A stretch of 64,000 nt of DNA from Megaustenia siamemsis (lineage: Eukaryota; Mollusca; Gastropoda; Stylommatophora; Ariophantidae), in contig JAVIAB010000051.1 in the NCBI GenBank assembly GCA_032433765.1, positions 151,577,276 through 151,641,275 on the forward strand. Direction: 5' to 3'. The notes below the pieces were generated by a model. The model had not been told where the DNA came from. It worked only from the letters and a program-made list of their open reading frames with translations, and made no database searches. A program made the position numbers and the translations under genes. Of the stretch, positions 54,032-64,000 are shown in pieces (the stretch's first letter is position 1; each line of letters starts with the position of its first letter).

Positions 54032-54840
54032 CAACATCATCTAGCACCGTGCCTGCTGGCGCAGGTGATCACGTCTTTCCACAACTTTCGATCTCGACAG
54101 TTATTTATTATTTTTGTTGTTGCTCTTCTACCGAGCCATTCTCTTAAGCCGTCTGGTATCTTTTCTCTTTGTCTCTCTCTATCTCTTCGTCCCTCAAATT
54201 TTCCAGTTGTTACAATATATTCCAGCTGTTCCTTTCTCATTATATGGGGGGGGATGGGGGATGATGATTGTTTCTTCCTAATTTTGGAAATGAGCTCTCG
54301 TTTGAAGAATGTTGAAAGTTCCCTGGACAGCTAGAGAGACCAATGAGGAAGTTCTCAGGGAGGCCAGCACAGAAAGGGAGCTCTTAAAAAAACATCAGAA
54401 AGAAGCAATCAACATTTTTCAGGCACATCATGGGAAGAGAAAAGTTGGAATACTTGGTTACAACTGGCAAAATAAAAGGAAAGAGAGATCGCGGAGAGAA
54501 AAGATACTGGATAACTTGGTGTCATGGCATGGAAAATAGTCAACAACAGAACTGATATGATGAACTGTAGATAGAGGTTTGTGGAGGAACATGATCACCT
54601 AAGGCAACCGGTATGGCACATGATGATGATGAGCTCTCGTTTTGCTTTGGCCTCTTTCGGAACGTTTTCATTACTCTTCTTAGCTGGCCATGGTATTCTC
54701 AACAATTCTTCTGTTAAACCACATTTCTACAGCCTCCTGTGGTTTTCTTGTCTGTTGTCCTATTGTCCATGATTCACATTTATATTTTGACTGGCACTAT
54801 ATACCATTTAAGAACTCTTTACAATAGACTACAGAATTAG
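54032..54840 (-). pseudogene. LINE-5 fragment split by a LINE-6 insertion
   Basis: Minus strand outside 54304-54628: C-terminal block with REWLGRRATTKIINNCRDRK and a tail at 54038; then, beyond the insertion, the E-M-W-F-like and IPW-like region to about 54840. The 13-bp duplicate TGAGCTCTCGTTT (54291-54303 and 54629-54641) shows where the second LINE landed. Confidence 0.82.
54304..54628 (+). mobile_element. LINE-6 3' fragment inserted in LINE-5
   Basis: Encodes VPWTARETNEEVLREASTER, with frame changes to H-I-M-G-R-like and KILDNLVSWHGK, and ends GGTATGGCACATGATGATGA. 5'-truncated, with a perfect 13-bp target duplication. Similar to 59305-59598 and to 63552-64000 (inverted). Confidence 0.85.
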
Positions 54841-54954
54841 TTAAAGAAGGGAAGGATACAAGTGAGATAGTAAGAAATAGTTTGGAGTTAAATACTAAAG
54901 TTGTTTGTAAATCGCTGCGGCCTGTTGCCGCCAATGTTAGACAAGCCAACTGGA

Positions 54955-55622
54955 TTGTCAACAATAAAAGTTATCGGATTGCTTCTGGATTGTCAACAAT
55001 AACAATTATAGGGTTGCTTCAGAATTATCAACAATAAAGGTTATCGGATTGCTTCAGGATTGTCAACAATAAAAGTTATCTGATTGCTTCTGGATTGTCA
55101 AAAATAACAGTTATCAGGTTGCTTCAGGATTGTCAACAATAAATGTTATTGGATTACTTCTGGATTGCCAACAATAAAAGTTATCGGATTGCTTCTGGAT
55201 TGTCAACAATAAAAGTTATCGGATTGCTTCTGGATTGTCAACGATAAAAGTTATCGGATTGCTTCTGGATTGTCAACAATAAAAGTTATCGGATTTCTTC
55301 TGGATTGTCAACAATAAAAGTTATCGGATTGCTTCTGGATTGTCAACAATAAAAGTTATCGGATTTCTTCTGGATTGTCAACAATAAAAGTTATCGGATT
55401 GCTTCTGGATTGTCAACGATAAAAGTTATCGGATTGCTTCTGGATTGTCAACAATAAAAGTTATCGGATTGCTTCTGGATTGTCAACGATAAAAGTTATC
55501 GGATTGCTTCTGGATTGTCAACAATAAAAGTTATCGGATTGCTTCTGGATTGTCAACAATAAAAGTTATCGGATTGCTTCTGGATTGTCAACAATAAAAG
55601 TTATCGGATTGCTTCTACATGA
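54955..55622. repeat. 35-bp minisatellite, about 19 copies
   Basis: Unit TTGTCAACAATAAAAGTTAT plus CGGATTGCTTCTGGA. The first third is diverged, the rest homogeneous. CAACGATA variants occur in pairs with two-unit spacing. Confidence 0.95.
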
Positions 55623-56002
55623 AGCAATTACTTTAATAGCTAGAATCCAAGTACGATATATCTGAGGAAAACGGAATGTCGGAACAAGAAATAATTCCAA
55701 CTGGGAATTGAGTGGGCTTGTTAGAAAGTATAAGAGCTGGGGTTTTAAATAATAAATAACTATACGTCATTCAAGACGTTGCTTACAACCTTCTGTTAAA
55801 AGAGCAGAAAATCACACTTTCAACCTCCGTTACAGCCACATCTCGAGTGTACGATTAGTGAGTTTGGCGTTGTTCATGTTCTTCTTGACCATCGGCCCAT
55901 GTTGGATAAACTGGTCAACACTACGCCACACCGCCCAAAAGAGCGTCCAGTGCCAGTGTAAGAATACTATAAATGAAGACTTTAAATAAGTGAGAATAAT
56001 AT
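55623..56002. other. Non-coding stretch
   Basis: No element recognised. Confidence 0.4.
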
Positions 56003-56016
56003 ACACGGGCGATGTA

Positions 56017-56286
56017 ATAAAAAAAAGTAAAGTACCCCCCCCCCCCTTTTCACGTCAAGTGGCGTATAGGGAATATGGTGTTAGTGGCCATAATTTTTAC
56101 AGACCTCCGGCACATGATTTTTGTGGTAATGTGGTCGGTATTACGCCCGTGCCGCTTTTACTTTCCCAGAAAAAAAATCCGGTACCCATTAAAGGCTGGG
56201 TGAACCGGAAGCCGTCGGTTGAGATCGAACCCTACCTCTTGTCCTGTGTAGTCCAGTTCACTAACCACTGAGCTATCTCGGCTCCC
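56017..56286 (-). mobile_element. SINE-A, full-length
   Basis: Head, B box, body and 3' end on the minus strand. The hairpin is slightly changed (CGCCACTTGACGTGAAAAGG). Flanks ACACGGGCGATGTA (56003-56016) and ACATGGGCGATGTA (56287-56300) form a 14-bp duplication with one mismatch. A C-run extends the tail side. Confidence 0.93.
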
Positions 56287-56439
56287 ACATGGGCGATGTA
56301 CAAATATACGAAAATAAAGTATTGAAAATATTATAACAACAGGCAGAATGAATGGAAAGAAGAGTTGCTGAAAATGTATAGAAAAAATATTGAACAGCTA
56401 ATCCAAATGGCATGATTAAAGATCGCTGACTGAAATTAT

Positions 56440-56504
56440 GACATGCATGACGGACCGAGTGATGTGGAGAAAATGTGATCGCCTACGCCAAACGGCATGG
56501 CAGC

Positions 56505-56571
<67 letters not shown>

Positions 56572-56585
56572 AGTGATGATGTACT
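56440..56585 (+). mobile_element. LINE-6-type 3' end with long (GAT)n tail
   Basis: GATCGCCTACGCCAAACGGC plus ATGGCAGCTGATGATGATGA, then GAT repeats for about 65 bp. The tail is much longer than in other copies, so a microsatellite has grown from it. Confidence 0.75.
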
Positions 56586-56589
56586 CTCG

Positions 56590-56921
56590 CATACATTATG
56601 TACACGAATTGGACTAATTTGAGTTCACGTGAGACTAATATTCATCAGCTAGACTGCTGACAGAGAAGACATGGAATGTTTGGAAGCCGTGCCGAGATGT
56701 TACTGTTGGAACCATTCTTCATCTCCCCTCTCCCCTCATCATAAGCATCGCTACGCCACCATCTCATTCCCACTAAAACATTTGACTCCCCATTTTCTGT
56801 TTGCGCCGATGAAAGATCTTGGTCACTACCGTCACCTACACCCTCTTTACTTTGTCCCTGGGTGAAATATGTAGTGTTTTACAGTACAAATCATCCGTCA
56901 ACATTCTTCCCGTGACAGTTT
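56590..56921. other. Non-coding stretch
   Basis: An ORF at 56671-56865 (64 codons) lacks recognisable features. Nothing else seen. Confidence 0.35.
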
Positions 56922-57249
56922 GTTTTTTCCGTTCGCCAGCTTTTATTTCTGACGAAGTCCCTAGAGACTAGGAACTGAATTTTTGCGTGTTAATTCGTTT
57001 TTTCCCTGACAGCCGTGTGCACATGGGTCCCACGCCGCACAGGCAGATAACTCCGTCTTCGGAGGTCCACATATTTTTTTCCGTCGATGAGTAATTGACG
57101 TTTTAAGCCGGGCATCGATGCTGAGACCAAGGGTGGTTGCCGCAGACAGAAATAATAAATAAAAATCCCAACCGGTGCAGCCGGGATTTGAACCCACAAC
57201 CTCTCTGTCTCGAGGCCGGCGTCTTGCCTCGAGACCAACTAGTTCCCCG
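56922..57249 (-). mobile_element. SINE-B, full-length
   Basis: Head GGGGAACTAGTTGGTCTCGA, B box GGTTCAAATCC, body as in 20565-20902 with GACTAGGAACTGAATTTTTG (plus strand). Flanks CGTGACAGTTT and CGTGACAGATTT form the duplication. Best-preserved SINE-B here. Confidence 0.88.
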
Positions 57250-57261
57250 CGTGACAGATTT

Positions 57262-57450
57262 ATGAGTGTTTACAGTACTGGTCACTTTAAAACATCACGA
57301 AACAACTCCTTACAGTCACGTTAAGACATCACAAAGCAACTCCTTACAGTCACGTTAAGACATCATAACACAACTCCTTACAGTCACGTTAAGACATCAC
57401 AAAACAACTCCTTACAGTTACATTAAGACATCACAACACAACTCCTAATA
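57262..57450. repeat. 34-bp minisatellite, about five copies
   Basis: Unit CAGTCACGTTAAGACATCAC plus AAAACAACTCCTTA. Confidence 0.92.
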
Positions 57451-57744
57451 AAGGATTATTTTTCCGGCAAGTAAACAAGAAAGCAATTTATTTTCTGTTG
57501 CTATTTCCGGTCTCTCCACCAACACACACTGGATCAGATACAAATGTCCACAAAAAACAACAAATGAAATGTGGGCTTTCGTTGATTGGAAAATGGCGGC
57601 GGTTGTAAATATTATAAGCCAATGATTTTCAAACTTTGTATTGTTCTATTTCTCTCTAAGCTTGAAATTATATCTCATTATGACCAGCCCTTTCATTGGT
57701 TCTATTAACTATTATCGCTCTCACATGTCTTACATAAAATAATA

Positions 57745-58440
57745 ATCACCATTGCTCCATGAGACCATGAACTAATCGTCATCCATTTCATTGTCCCATG
57801 AAATAATCATAATTACCTTTCATTGCTTCATGAACATACCATTATTGCTTTTCATTGTTTCATAAACATAATCATTATTACCATTCATTGTTCCATGAAC
57901 TAATCATTATTACCTTTCATTGTTTCATGAACTAATCATTATTGCCTTTCATTGCTCCATGAATTAATCGTCATCCATTTCAATGTCCCATGAAATAATC
58001 ATAATTACCTTTCATTGCTTCATGAACATAACATTATTGCTTGTCATTGTTTCATGAACATAATCATTACCTTTCATTGTTTCATGAACTAATCATTATT
58101 ACCTTTCATTGTTTCATGAACTAATCATTATTACCTTTCATTGTTTCATGAACTAATCATTATTACCTTTCATTGTTTCATGAACTAATCATTATTGCCT
58201 TTCATTGTTCCATGAACTAATCATTATTACCTTTCATTGTTTCATGAACTAATCATTATTGCCTTTCATTGTTTCATGAATTAATCATTATTACATTTCG
58301 TTGTTTCATGAACTAATCATTATTACCTTTCATTGTTTCATGAACTAATCATTATTACCTTTCATTGTTTCATGAACTAATCATTATTACCTTTCATTGT
58401 TTAATGAACTAATCATTATTGACTTCCATTATTCCATGAA
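57745..58440. repeat. 32-bp minisatellite, about 21 copies
   Basis: Unit TCATTATTACCTTTCATTGT plus TTCATGAACTAA. The 5' part has mixed and longer units (ATTTCATTGTCCCATGAAAT), which suggests the oldest part is there. Confidence 0.95.
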
Positions 58441-58445
58441 CATAT

Positions 58446-59137
58446 TTTACACATTCCAAATCTCATTTTATTTGCTTTTACAAACCGATCCTACAAATGT
58501 TGAAAGGTGTGACATTGCTATGAATACCTCATGACGAAACAAATGCAGCTTTAAAGGGCGAGAAAACAACAAAACATTTGCAACACGGATGTGTGGCCAG
58601 AGCCAGGAAACAAAGAAGCCGAACATGAATTATGTACACAATATTGAGGCTTGAGCAACTCCCATTGTTTGTGTGATTATTCTGAGTCGGTCGGTAATTA
58701 AACTAATCAGACTGAGGTAATGTAGGAAGTACTTCATGAGTTGCCTGTTTGGATTTTCATTACGCAATAAATTATTACTCGGTTGTTTACTGTTCCAGCT
58801 ATATTATTATTGCTAGGGCGGTGATCTTGCAGTTCGCACGTTATTTTAAATGTTCTTTCCGAGTGTTGCACGCTATAGATGTTTACAATCAACGCTCTCA
58901 TGAATCCATTTTCAAGATTAGTTAGTCCAAACCAGTTAATTTTCCTCAAGTGTTTAGAATCAATGTTAGAATGTAACTTCCTGTCCTTCGTTTCTGCTGG
59001 CATTAAATCTGTCACCATGGGATGTGGGGAGGTCACCTGGCCAAGAGAATAAGATCGCCACCGTTAAAATAGCAGAGCACTTTGTCTTTGGGGTGTAGGG
59101 GGTGATGTAGGGTACAAATCGAGGGATAGCAGAATAA
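58446..59137. other. Non-coding stretch
   Basis: No element recognised. The minus ORF at 58734-59036 (100 codons) shows no domain; it may be chance. Confidence 0.35.
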
Positions 59138-59186
59138 ATCATGACTATAAACCATGACTATAAACCATGACTATAAATCATGACTA
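59138..59186. repeat. 14-bp repeat, three to four copies
   Basis: ATGACTATAAACC unit. Confidence 0.88.
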
Positions 59187-59304
59187 ATTTTGTAAAAGCA
59201 ATTACTCTGTAATTGTTGAGGGTTTGAAGATGAGAAGGGCTGCCCCTTCCCCTCCCCCCCCCCTTTCCCCCTTTCCAAGGGAAAATGAGAAAGTGACAAA
59301 ATAT

Positions 59305-59598
59305 AATTCTCAAAGAGGCCAACACAAAAAGGGCGCTCCTAAAACCATCAGAAAGAAACAACCAAAATGTTGCGGGCACATCATGAGAAGAGGAAAGTTG
59401 GAATACTTGGTTACAACTGGCAAAATACAGGGAAAGACAGATCGCAGACGAAAAAGAGAGAAAATACTGGATAGCTTGGTGTCATGGCATGGAAAACAGT
59501 CAACAACAGAATTGATATGGTGCACAGCGGATAGAAGATTGTGGAAGTACATGATCGCCTACACCAACCGGTATGGCACACCATGATGATGATGACAA
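59305..59598 (+). pseudogene. LINE-6 C-terminal fragment
   Basis: Open frame with TIRKKQPKCCGHIMRRGKLE, YLVTTGKIQGKTDRRRKREK, ILDSLVSWHGKQSTTELI, then YTNRYGTP-stop and (GAT)n. About 95 residues without a stop, the best-preserved end of this family in the window. 5'-truncated near 59305 after a C/T-rich tract. Confidence 0.85.
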
Positions 59599-59850
59599 AA
59601 TAGAGGGTCGTGACGTCAGCAATAAAGGAAGTAGTCGTGAATGGAAGAACCCACTTTGGTCTCCGTCCGTAAGACTAGCCCCAAACCATAACAAAAACGT
59701 CATGATAAATTGCATAGTATCGTTAATGTCATTGTCCTATGTCCAAACAGTCCAGGCATGATTACACTCATCTCCTCGATGTTTCTCAACACATTTGCTC
59801 TGAATAAAAACTGGTTTCCATCAAGTTAAAACAGTGGACATTTAGTATGG

Positions 59851-60063
59851 TTTTACCACATCCATCTATAGTTTTACAAGGCCTGCTGGCTGAAAGGAAT
59901 CGCCAAAGCTTGTAACGTTTCCACAATTTCGACCAGGGACAGTTGTGAGAACAATGACGTCAGCCGACTATAGCATAGCTGAAGACGTCACAAACGTTTT
60001 GTTGATTGTGAGATTTCTCTTTCAGCCCACAGGTTTAGTAAAACTATAGATGGATGTGGTAAC
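59851..60063. mobile_element. MITE with long inverted repeats
   Basis: TACCACATCCATCTATAGTT, TTAC at the left and the exact complement at 60038-60061 on the right (24 of 24), extending less perfectly through GGCTGAAA / TTTCAGCC. Core AATGACGTCAGCCGACTATA ... GACGTCAC occurs once. Most intact copy of the MITE family here. Confidence 0.85.
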
Positions 60064-60084
60064 AAACTATTCTATTCTATTGCA

Positions 60085-60330
60085 CACATAAAGCCAGTTT
60101 CATTGCAAATGGGAATTCCCCATATCCGTTCCAATACTTGTCACAATATTTTCCAAAACGCATAGAAAATACTTTTGACAAAGTCTCTCCGTGCATATCC
60201 TGCGCGACTGCACAGGCGACGATTCGAAACCTCCTTAGTCGCCTCTTACGACATGCATGGCAGGTAACTGTGGCTCTATTCTTTTCTCCCCACACAGTTG
60301 GGGCCACGGTAGTGACAAGGTAGAACAACA
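60085..60330 (-). mobile_element. Dispersed element G, copy 2
   Basis: Matches 27776-28010. The minus frame reads GEKNRATVTCHACRKRRLRR. No 24-bp array beside this copy. Confidence 0.6.
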
Positions 60331-60470
60331 GTAATTTCTGTATCCAGTAATTTATTGCCAAGCTGTGATCGAAAATGTCGAACTTACTGCTGCTACAGAC
60401 AGGTAAGCAGCACAACCTGTATCTTGTACCGACTGTCGTTTGGGGGTCAAAGGTTAGGGGAGTAAATTAG

Positions 60471-60697
60471 TATATTAATAAAATAAATAAATAAAAAAGT
60501 CAAGAGCCTCGTCACGCCACGTGGCATAAAGGGAATATGGTGTTAGTGACCATAATTTTATAAACCTTCGGCACATGATTTTTGGGGTAATGTGGTCGGT
60601 ATTACGCCCGTGCCGCTTTACTTTCCAAGAAAAAAACCATTTAAGGCTGGGCGAATTCGGAGTCTAGTTTACTAACCATTGAGCTATCGCGGTTCCC
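60471..60697 (-). mobile_element. SINE-A with internal deletion of the B box region
   Basis: 3' end and body as usual. The segment from the body to mid-head, including the B box, is missing (GCGAATTCGG joins AGTCTAGTTTACTAACC). A-box side GAGCTATCGCGGTTCCC is kept. Flanks AGGGGAGTAAATTAG and ATGGGGATAAATTAG form an imperfect duplication. Confidence 0.88.
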
Positions 60698-60774
60698 ATG
60701 GGGATAAATTAGAGACTAAAAATCCGGAGAGGTCACCCAAAGGAGGCTAATGATCCGTTACAGTTTCTGTCCAG

Positions 60775-61088
60775 GGGACTAGTTTGTCTGGCCTCGAAAC
60801 AAAGAGCATGCGAGTTCAAAACCAGGCTACATCAGATGGGATTTTTATTTGTGATTTAGCTCTACGGTGACCACCCATGATTTCAGCAGCGAGGCCCGGC
60901 TTGTAACGTTAATTACTCATCGACGGAAAAAATATGAGTACCTCTGAAGTAGTAGTTATCTGCCTGTGCGGCGAGGGCCCACTGTGCACACGGCTGCCAG
61001 GGAAAAAAATAGATTAAAACGCAAAATTCAGTTCCTAGTCTCTAGAGACTTCGCCAGAGCTGAAAGCTGGCAAACGCCCCCCAAAAAA
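60775..61088 (+). mobile_element. SINE-B, diverged
   Basis: Head GGGGACTAGTTTGTCTGGCC, degenerate B box GAGTTCAAAACC, body AGCAGCGAGGCCCGGCTTGT, TCATCGACGGAAAAAATATG, GTTCCTAGTCTCTAGAGACT, then GCTGGCAAACGCCCCCC. Confidence 0.82.
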
Positions 61089-61104
61089 AATCCCTTCCGT
61101 CAGC

Positions 61105-61822
61105 TCCTACAATTAGATCGGTACCACACGTAACTCACTAGTGTCCCTCTGTGATCTGTACTACACGTAACTCACTAGTATTCCTCTGTGATCGGTACTA
61201 CACGTAACTCACTAGTGTCCCTCTGTGATCGGTACCATACGTAACTCACTAGTGTCCCTTTGTGATCGGTACCACACGTAACTCACTAGTGTTCCTTTGT
61301 GATCGGTACTACACGTAACTCACTAGTGTTCCTCTGTGATCTGTACTACACGTAACTCACTAGTGTTCCTCTGTGATCTGTACTACACGTAACTCACTAG
61401 TGTTCCTCTGTGATCGGTACTACACGTAACTCACTAGTGTTCCTCTGTGATCAGTACCACACGTAACTCACTAGTGTTCCTCTGTGATCGGTACCACACG
61501 TAACTCACTAGTGTCCCTCTGTGATCGGTACTACACGTAACTCACTAGTGTTCCTCTGTGATCGGTACTACACGTAACTCACTAGTGTCCCTTTGTGATC
61601 GGTACCATACGTAACTCACTAGTGTCCCTCTGTGATCGGTACTACACGTAACTCACTAGTGTTCCTCTGTGATCGGTACTACACGTAACTCACTAGTGTC
61701 CCTATGTGATCGGTACTACACGTAACTCACTAGTGTCCCTCTGTGATCGGTACTACACGTAACTCACTAGTGTCCCTCTGTGATCGGTACTACACGTAAC
61801 TCACTAGTGTCCCTTTGTGAAA
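61105..61822. repeat. 37-bp minisatellite, about 19 copies
   Basis: Unit GATCGGTACTACACGTAACT plus CACTAGTGTCCCTCTGT. GTTCC and GTCCC variants are grouped. Confidence 0.96.
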
Positions 61823-62319
61823 TAAACTAACAAGATCGACTGTGTATCGACGGAGATTCTGAGACCTAGACAACACATGTTCTTCAAACATCTTGCCCCG
61901 GTTTGTGTTCTAGAAAGGTCATCTCTATGTTGTGTCCCCTTTCAAGTGATCTGTGGTAACATATCTATTTATCTATTGAGACATAATGGTCTTATTGTTG
62001 TTCTTATCGAGTACTGTTTCGTGAGTTATGCTTGGTTATCACAGTATCGGACACATTGTTAGATCTCTGGTTTTTAAACAATATATAATGGATCCATCAT
62101 AGCTGAACTCAGACAGCGTCTGTCTGAGCATACAAACAGGTCTCAGCAGAACGCTCACATGCCTAGCAAAGGCCACAATCAAATTTTTATGTCAAAATGA
62201 ATATACAATTTAATGTGACAATTTAATGTAAAAATTAAATGCCTTTGAAAACAAATATATTTGTTGGATCTCAAACATAAGATGGAAAGAATATATTTGA
62301 AACGAACAGATAAGAGACA
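61823..62319. other. Non-coding stretch
   Basis: No element recognised. AT-rich in the last 200 bp. Confidence 0.4.
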
Positions 62320-62960
62320 AATCAAAACAAGAATGCATGTCGAGCTTTTCAAGAAGTAGGCGTTGGAATTACATCGGTCTTATTATGAGAATGAATGAAA
62401 AAAGACTTCACCGTCAGGTATTCATCTGGAAACTATCTGGTTAAAAAAAAGACTTCACCGTCAGGTATTCATCTGGAAACTATCTGGTTAAAAAAAAAGA
62501 CTTCACCGTCAGGCATTCATCTGGAAACTATCTGGTTAAAAAAAAAGACTTCACCGTCAGGCATTCATCTGGAAACTATCTGATTAAAAAAAAGACTTCA
62601 CCGTCAGGCATTCATCTGGAAACTATCTGGTTAAAAAAAAGACTTCACCGTCAGGCATTCATCTGGAAACTATCTGGTTAAAAAAAAAGACTTCACCGTC
62701 AGGCATTCATCTGGAAACTATCTGATTAAAAAAAAGACTTCACCGTCAGGCATTCATCTGGAAACTATCTGGTAAAAAAAAAAAAGACTTCACCGTCAGG
62801 CAGACCAAGAAAATCGATATGCAGAACCATTACTAGAAAAGGCTCAACCATGGGACTAAGAAAGAACCAAGAACTAGCAGCAAATCGTCAATCATGGAGA
62901 ACTATGACTTCCGCCCTATGTGGTATCTTGGTCCCGAGAAGAAAATTAATGAAAATCACC
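62320..62960 (+). pseudogene. LINE-7 C-terminus expanded by an internal tandem array
   Basis: Before the array the frame reads SRRWNYIGLIMRMNEKRLHR then QVFIWKLSG, and after it TSPSGRPRKSICRTI followed by NQELAANRQSWRTMTSALC. Together they have the usual order of a LINE RT C-terminus (RRxxWxGHxxRM, xRQVxxW, GRPRxxW, LAxxRxxWR). The array lies between the RQVxxW and GRPR blocks. Confidence 0.65.
62395..62795 (+). repeat. About 47-bp array within the LINE-7 coding sequence
   Basis: Nine copies of AAAGACTTCACCGTCAGGCA, TTCATCTGGAAACTATCTGG, TTAAAA. Unit length varies (46-50) in the A-run, so frames shift between copies. Confidence 0.95.
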
Positions 62961-63094
62961 TATGAGTGGGAAATCGTGTCTACACCCTTGTTATTAATTA
63001 ATTATAAACCTGGTGGCCGACACGCTAAACGCCATCTAAAGACTAAGCTTACAAACTGAAATGAAAACCTCCTTACTATTAAAATGCATTTTCG

Positions 63095-63215
63095 TCTGTG
63101 CGAGTTATAAACGGTTGACCAACCCTGCTCGCAAAGCTGGAAACGTCACGCTGACGGTAGGTTTTCCCTTTTAGCCTGCATGTTTGCTCTAAAGCTGGCA
63201 ATGGACGAAAAAACG
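63095..63215. mobile_element. MITE family fragment (right half)
   Basis: AACCCTGCTCGCAAAGCTGG, AAACGTCACGCTGACGGTAG, GTTTTCCCTTTTAGCCTGCA match the core-right arm of the composite MITE (44250-44330). Confidence 0.55.
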
Positions 63216-63551
63216 ACTATCTCAGAACCATCCACAAGAGAACACAACTGCAGTAGCTTCCCTTATCTCATCCAGGCGGCGCTTGTTAATTTCCCTTATT
63301 GGCTCTGATTATTTATGTTGATTGATTTGATCACCGGTTCTCGTTTGCTTGAAATGATAATATGTACAAGTTATAGACACAGCTTTTTTGTACATGTTTG
63401 TACTTCGACGTTTTGAAGACACTATGATGGTTAAGTTGTACGAGTATCAAGTATATCATTGGTTATTGAACTTACCGCGTTACTGTAGCTGAATCAAGAT
63501 ACAGATGTGATTCCCCATTGATATCTAAGCTATCTCGACCTGTTACAATTC

Positions 63552-64000
63552 TCATCATCATCATCATCGTGTGCCAGAACGGTTGGCGTAGGCGATCATG
63601 TCCTTCGATAATTTTCGATCCACAGTGTTTCGTTTAAATTCAATTGTTGACTGTTTTCCATGCCATGATCCCAACCTATCTAGTATCTTCTCTCTTTGTC
63701 ACCCGCGATCACTCTTTTGCTGTATTTTGCCAGTTGTAATCAAGTATTCCAGCTTTCCTCTTCTCATGATGTGCCTGAAAAATGTTGACTGTTTCTTTCT
63801 GATGTCTTTTAGGAGCTCCTTTTTGTGTTGGCCTCTTTGAGAATTTCCCCAAGGATCTTTTCAAGTGACCGGGGAACTCTTAACATTCTTCTGAGAAATT
63901 CCACCTCTGTGGTCTCTAGTCGTCTTTTCATTTGCTCGTCTACTGTCCATGATCCGCTTCCATCGGTCAGGATTGCAAACCAGATAGAGAAATAAAAACC
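63552..64000 (-). pseudogene. LINE-6 C-terminal fragment, runs off the window
   Basis: Minus strand with (GAT)n tail (CATCATCATCATCATC at 63554), then the GLY-ASN-like end, TGGAAAACAGTCAACAATTG and the HIMRRGKLEYLITTGK-like block, up to the E-V-E-F-L-R-R-M-like block near 63890. More of the element lies beyond base 64000. Confidence 0.8.

Noticed and set aside
58734..59036. 100-codon minus ORF as a host gene
   Set aside because: No domain, signal peptide or splice context seen; length is compatible with chance in this composition.

Overview
This 64 kb window looks like intergenic DNA from an animal genome that is unusually rich in repeats. There are no operons, bacterial promoters or long uninterrupted genes. 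Instead there are non-LTR retrotransposon (LINE) 3' fragments, tRNA-derived SINEs with target-site duplications, MITE-like inverted-repeat elements, a probable solo LTR, microsatellites, and more than 25 minisatellite or satellite arrays with units of 14 to 56 bp. SINE density and array-carrying mobile elements of this type are known from molluscs, so a gastropod- or bivalve-like invertebrate is my best guess. That is inference only; no marker gene proves it.

Layout. 1-3.3 kb: 16-, 31- and 53-bp arrays, a SINE, and a tRNA-headed element ('D') that carries a 31-bp array. 3.9-7.8 kb: decayed LINEs on the minus strand, one of them interrupted by a SINE and by a second retroposon ('R'). 7.9-13.4 kb: fragments of LINE family 3, three SINE-A copies, and an inverted LINE pair. 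14-18 kb: LINE fragments, including the most complete reverse transcriptase in the window. 18.5-22.5 kb: two satellites (25 and 53 bp units). 23.3-25 kb: a LINE fragment, then an 18-bp array that stays open as a hexapeptide repeat. 26-27.8 kb: SINE and arrays. 28.4-29.7 kb: the only plausible host gene fragment, two exons ending in an Ig-like, single-pass membrane protein tail. 30-38.7 kb: LINEs, a very homogeneous 40-bp satellite, a full-length D element, a LINE-3 copy with about 32 tail repeats, and a chimeric SINE. 39-44.3 kb: simple repeats, then a composite MITE with a 56-bp array split by a 1.37 kb solo LTR. 45.7-46.9 kb: 35-bp array. 49.4-52.8 kb: a 3.4 kb satellite (34-bp unit) with higher-order structure. 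53-64 kb: LINE, SINE and MITE fragments and five more arrays.

Nothing here forms a pathway. The unifying theme is that several arrays are made from pieces of transposable elements: the 3' end of LINE-3 (38 bp), the core of a MITE (56 bp), the body of element D (31 bp), and an internal coding segment of another LINE (about 47 bp). The same segments occur once or a few times in other copies of those elements in the window, so the direction of change (element to array) can be read from the sequence. Candidate hammerhead-ribozyme-like motifs occur at three places. Family labels used here (SINE-A, SINE-B, D, R, E, G, LINE-1 to LINE-7) are local to this annotation.
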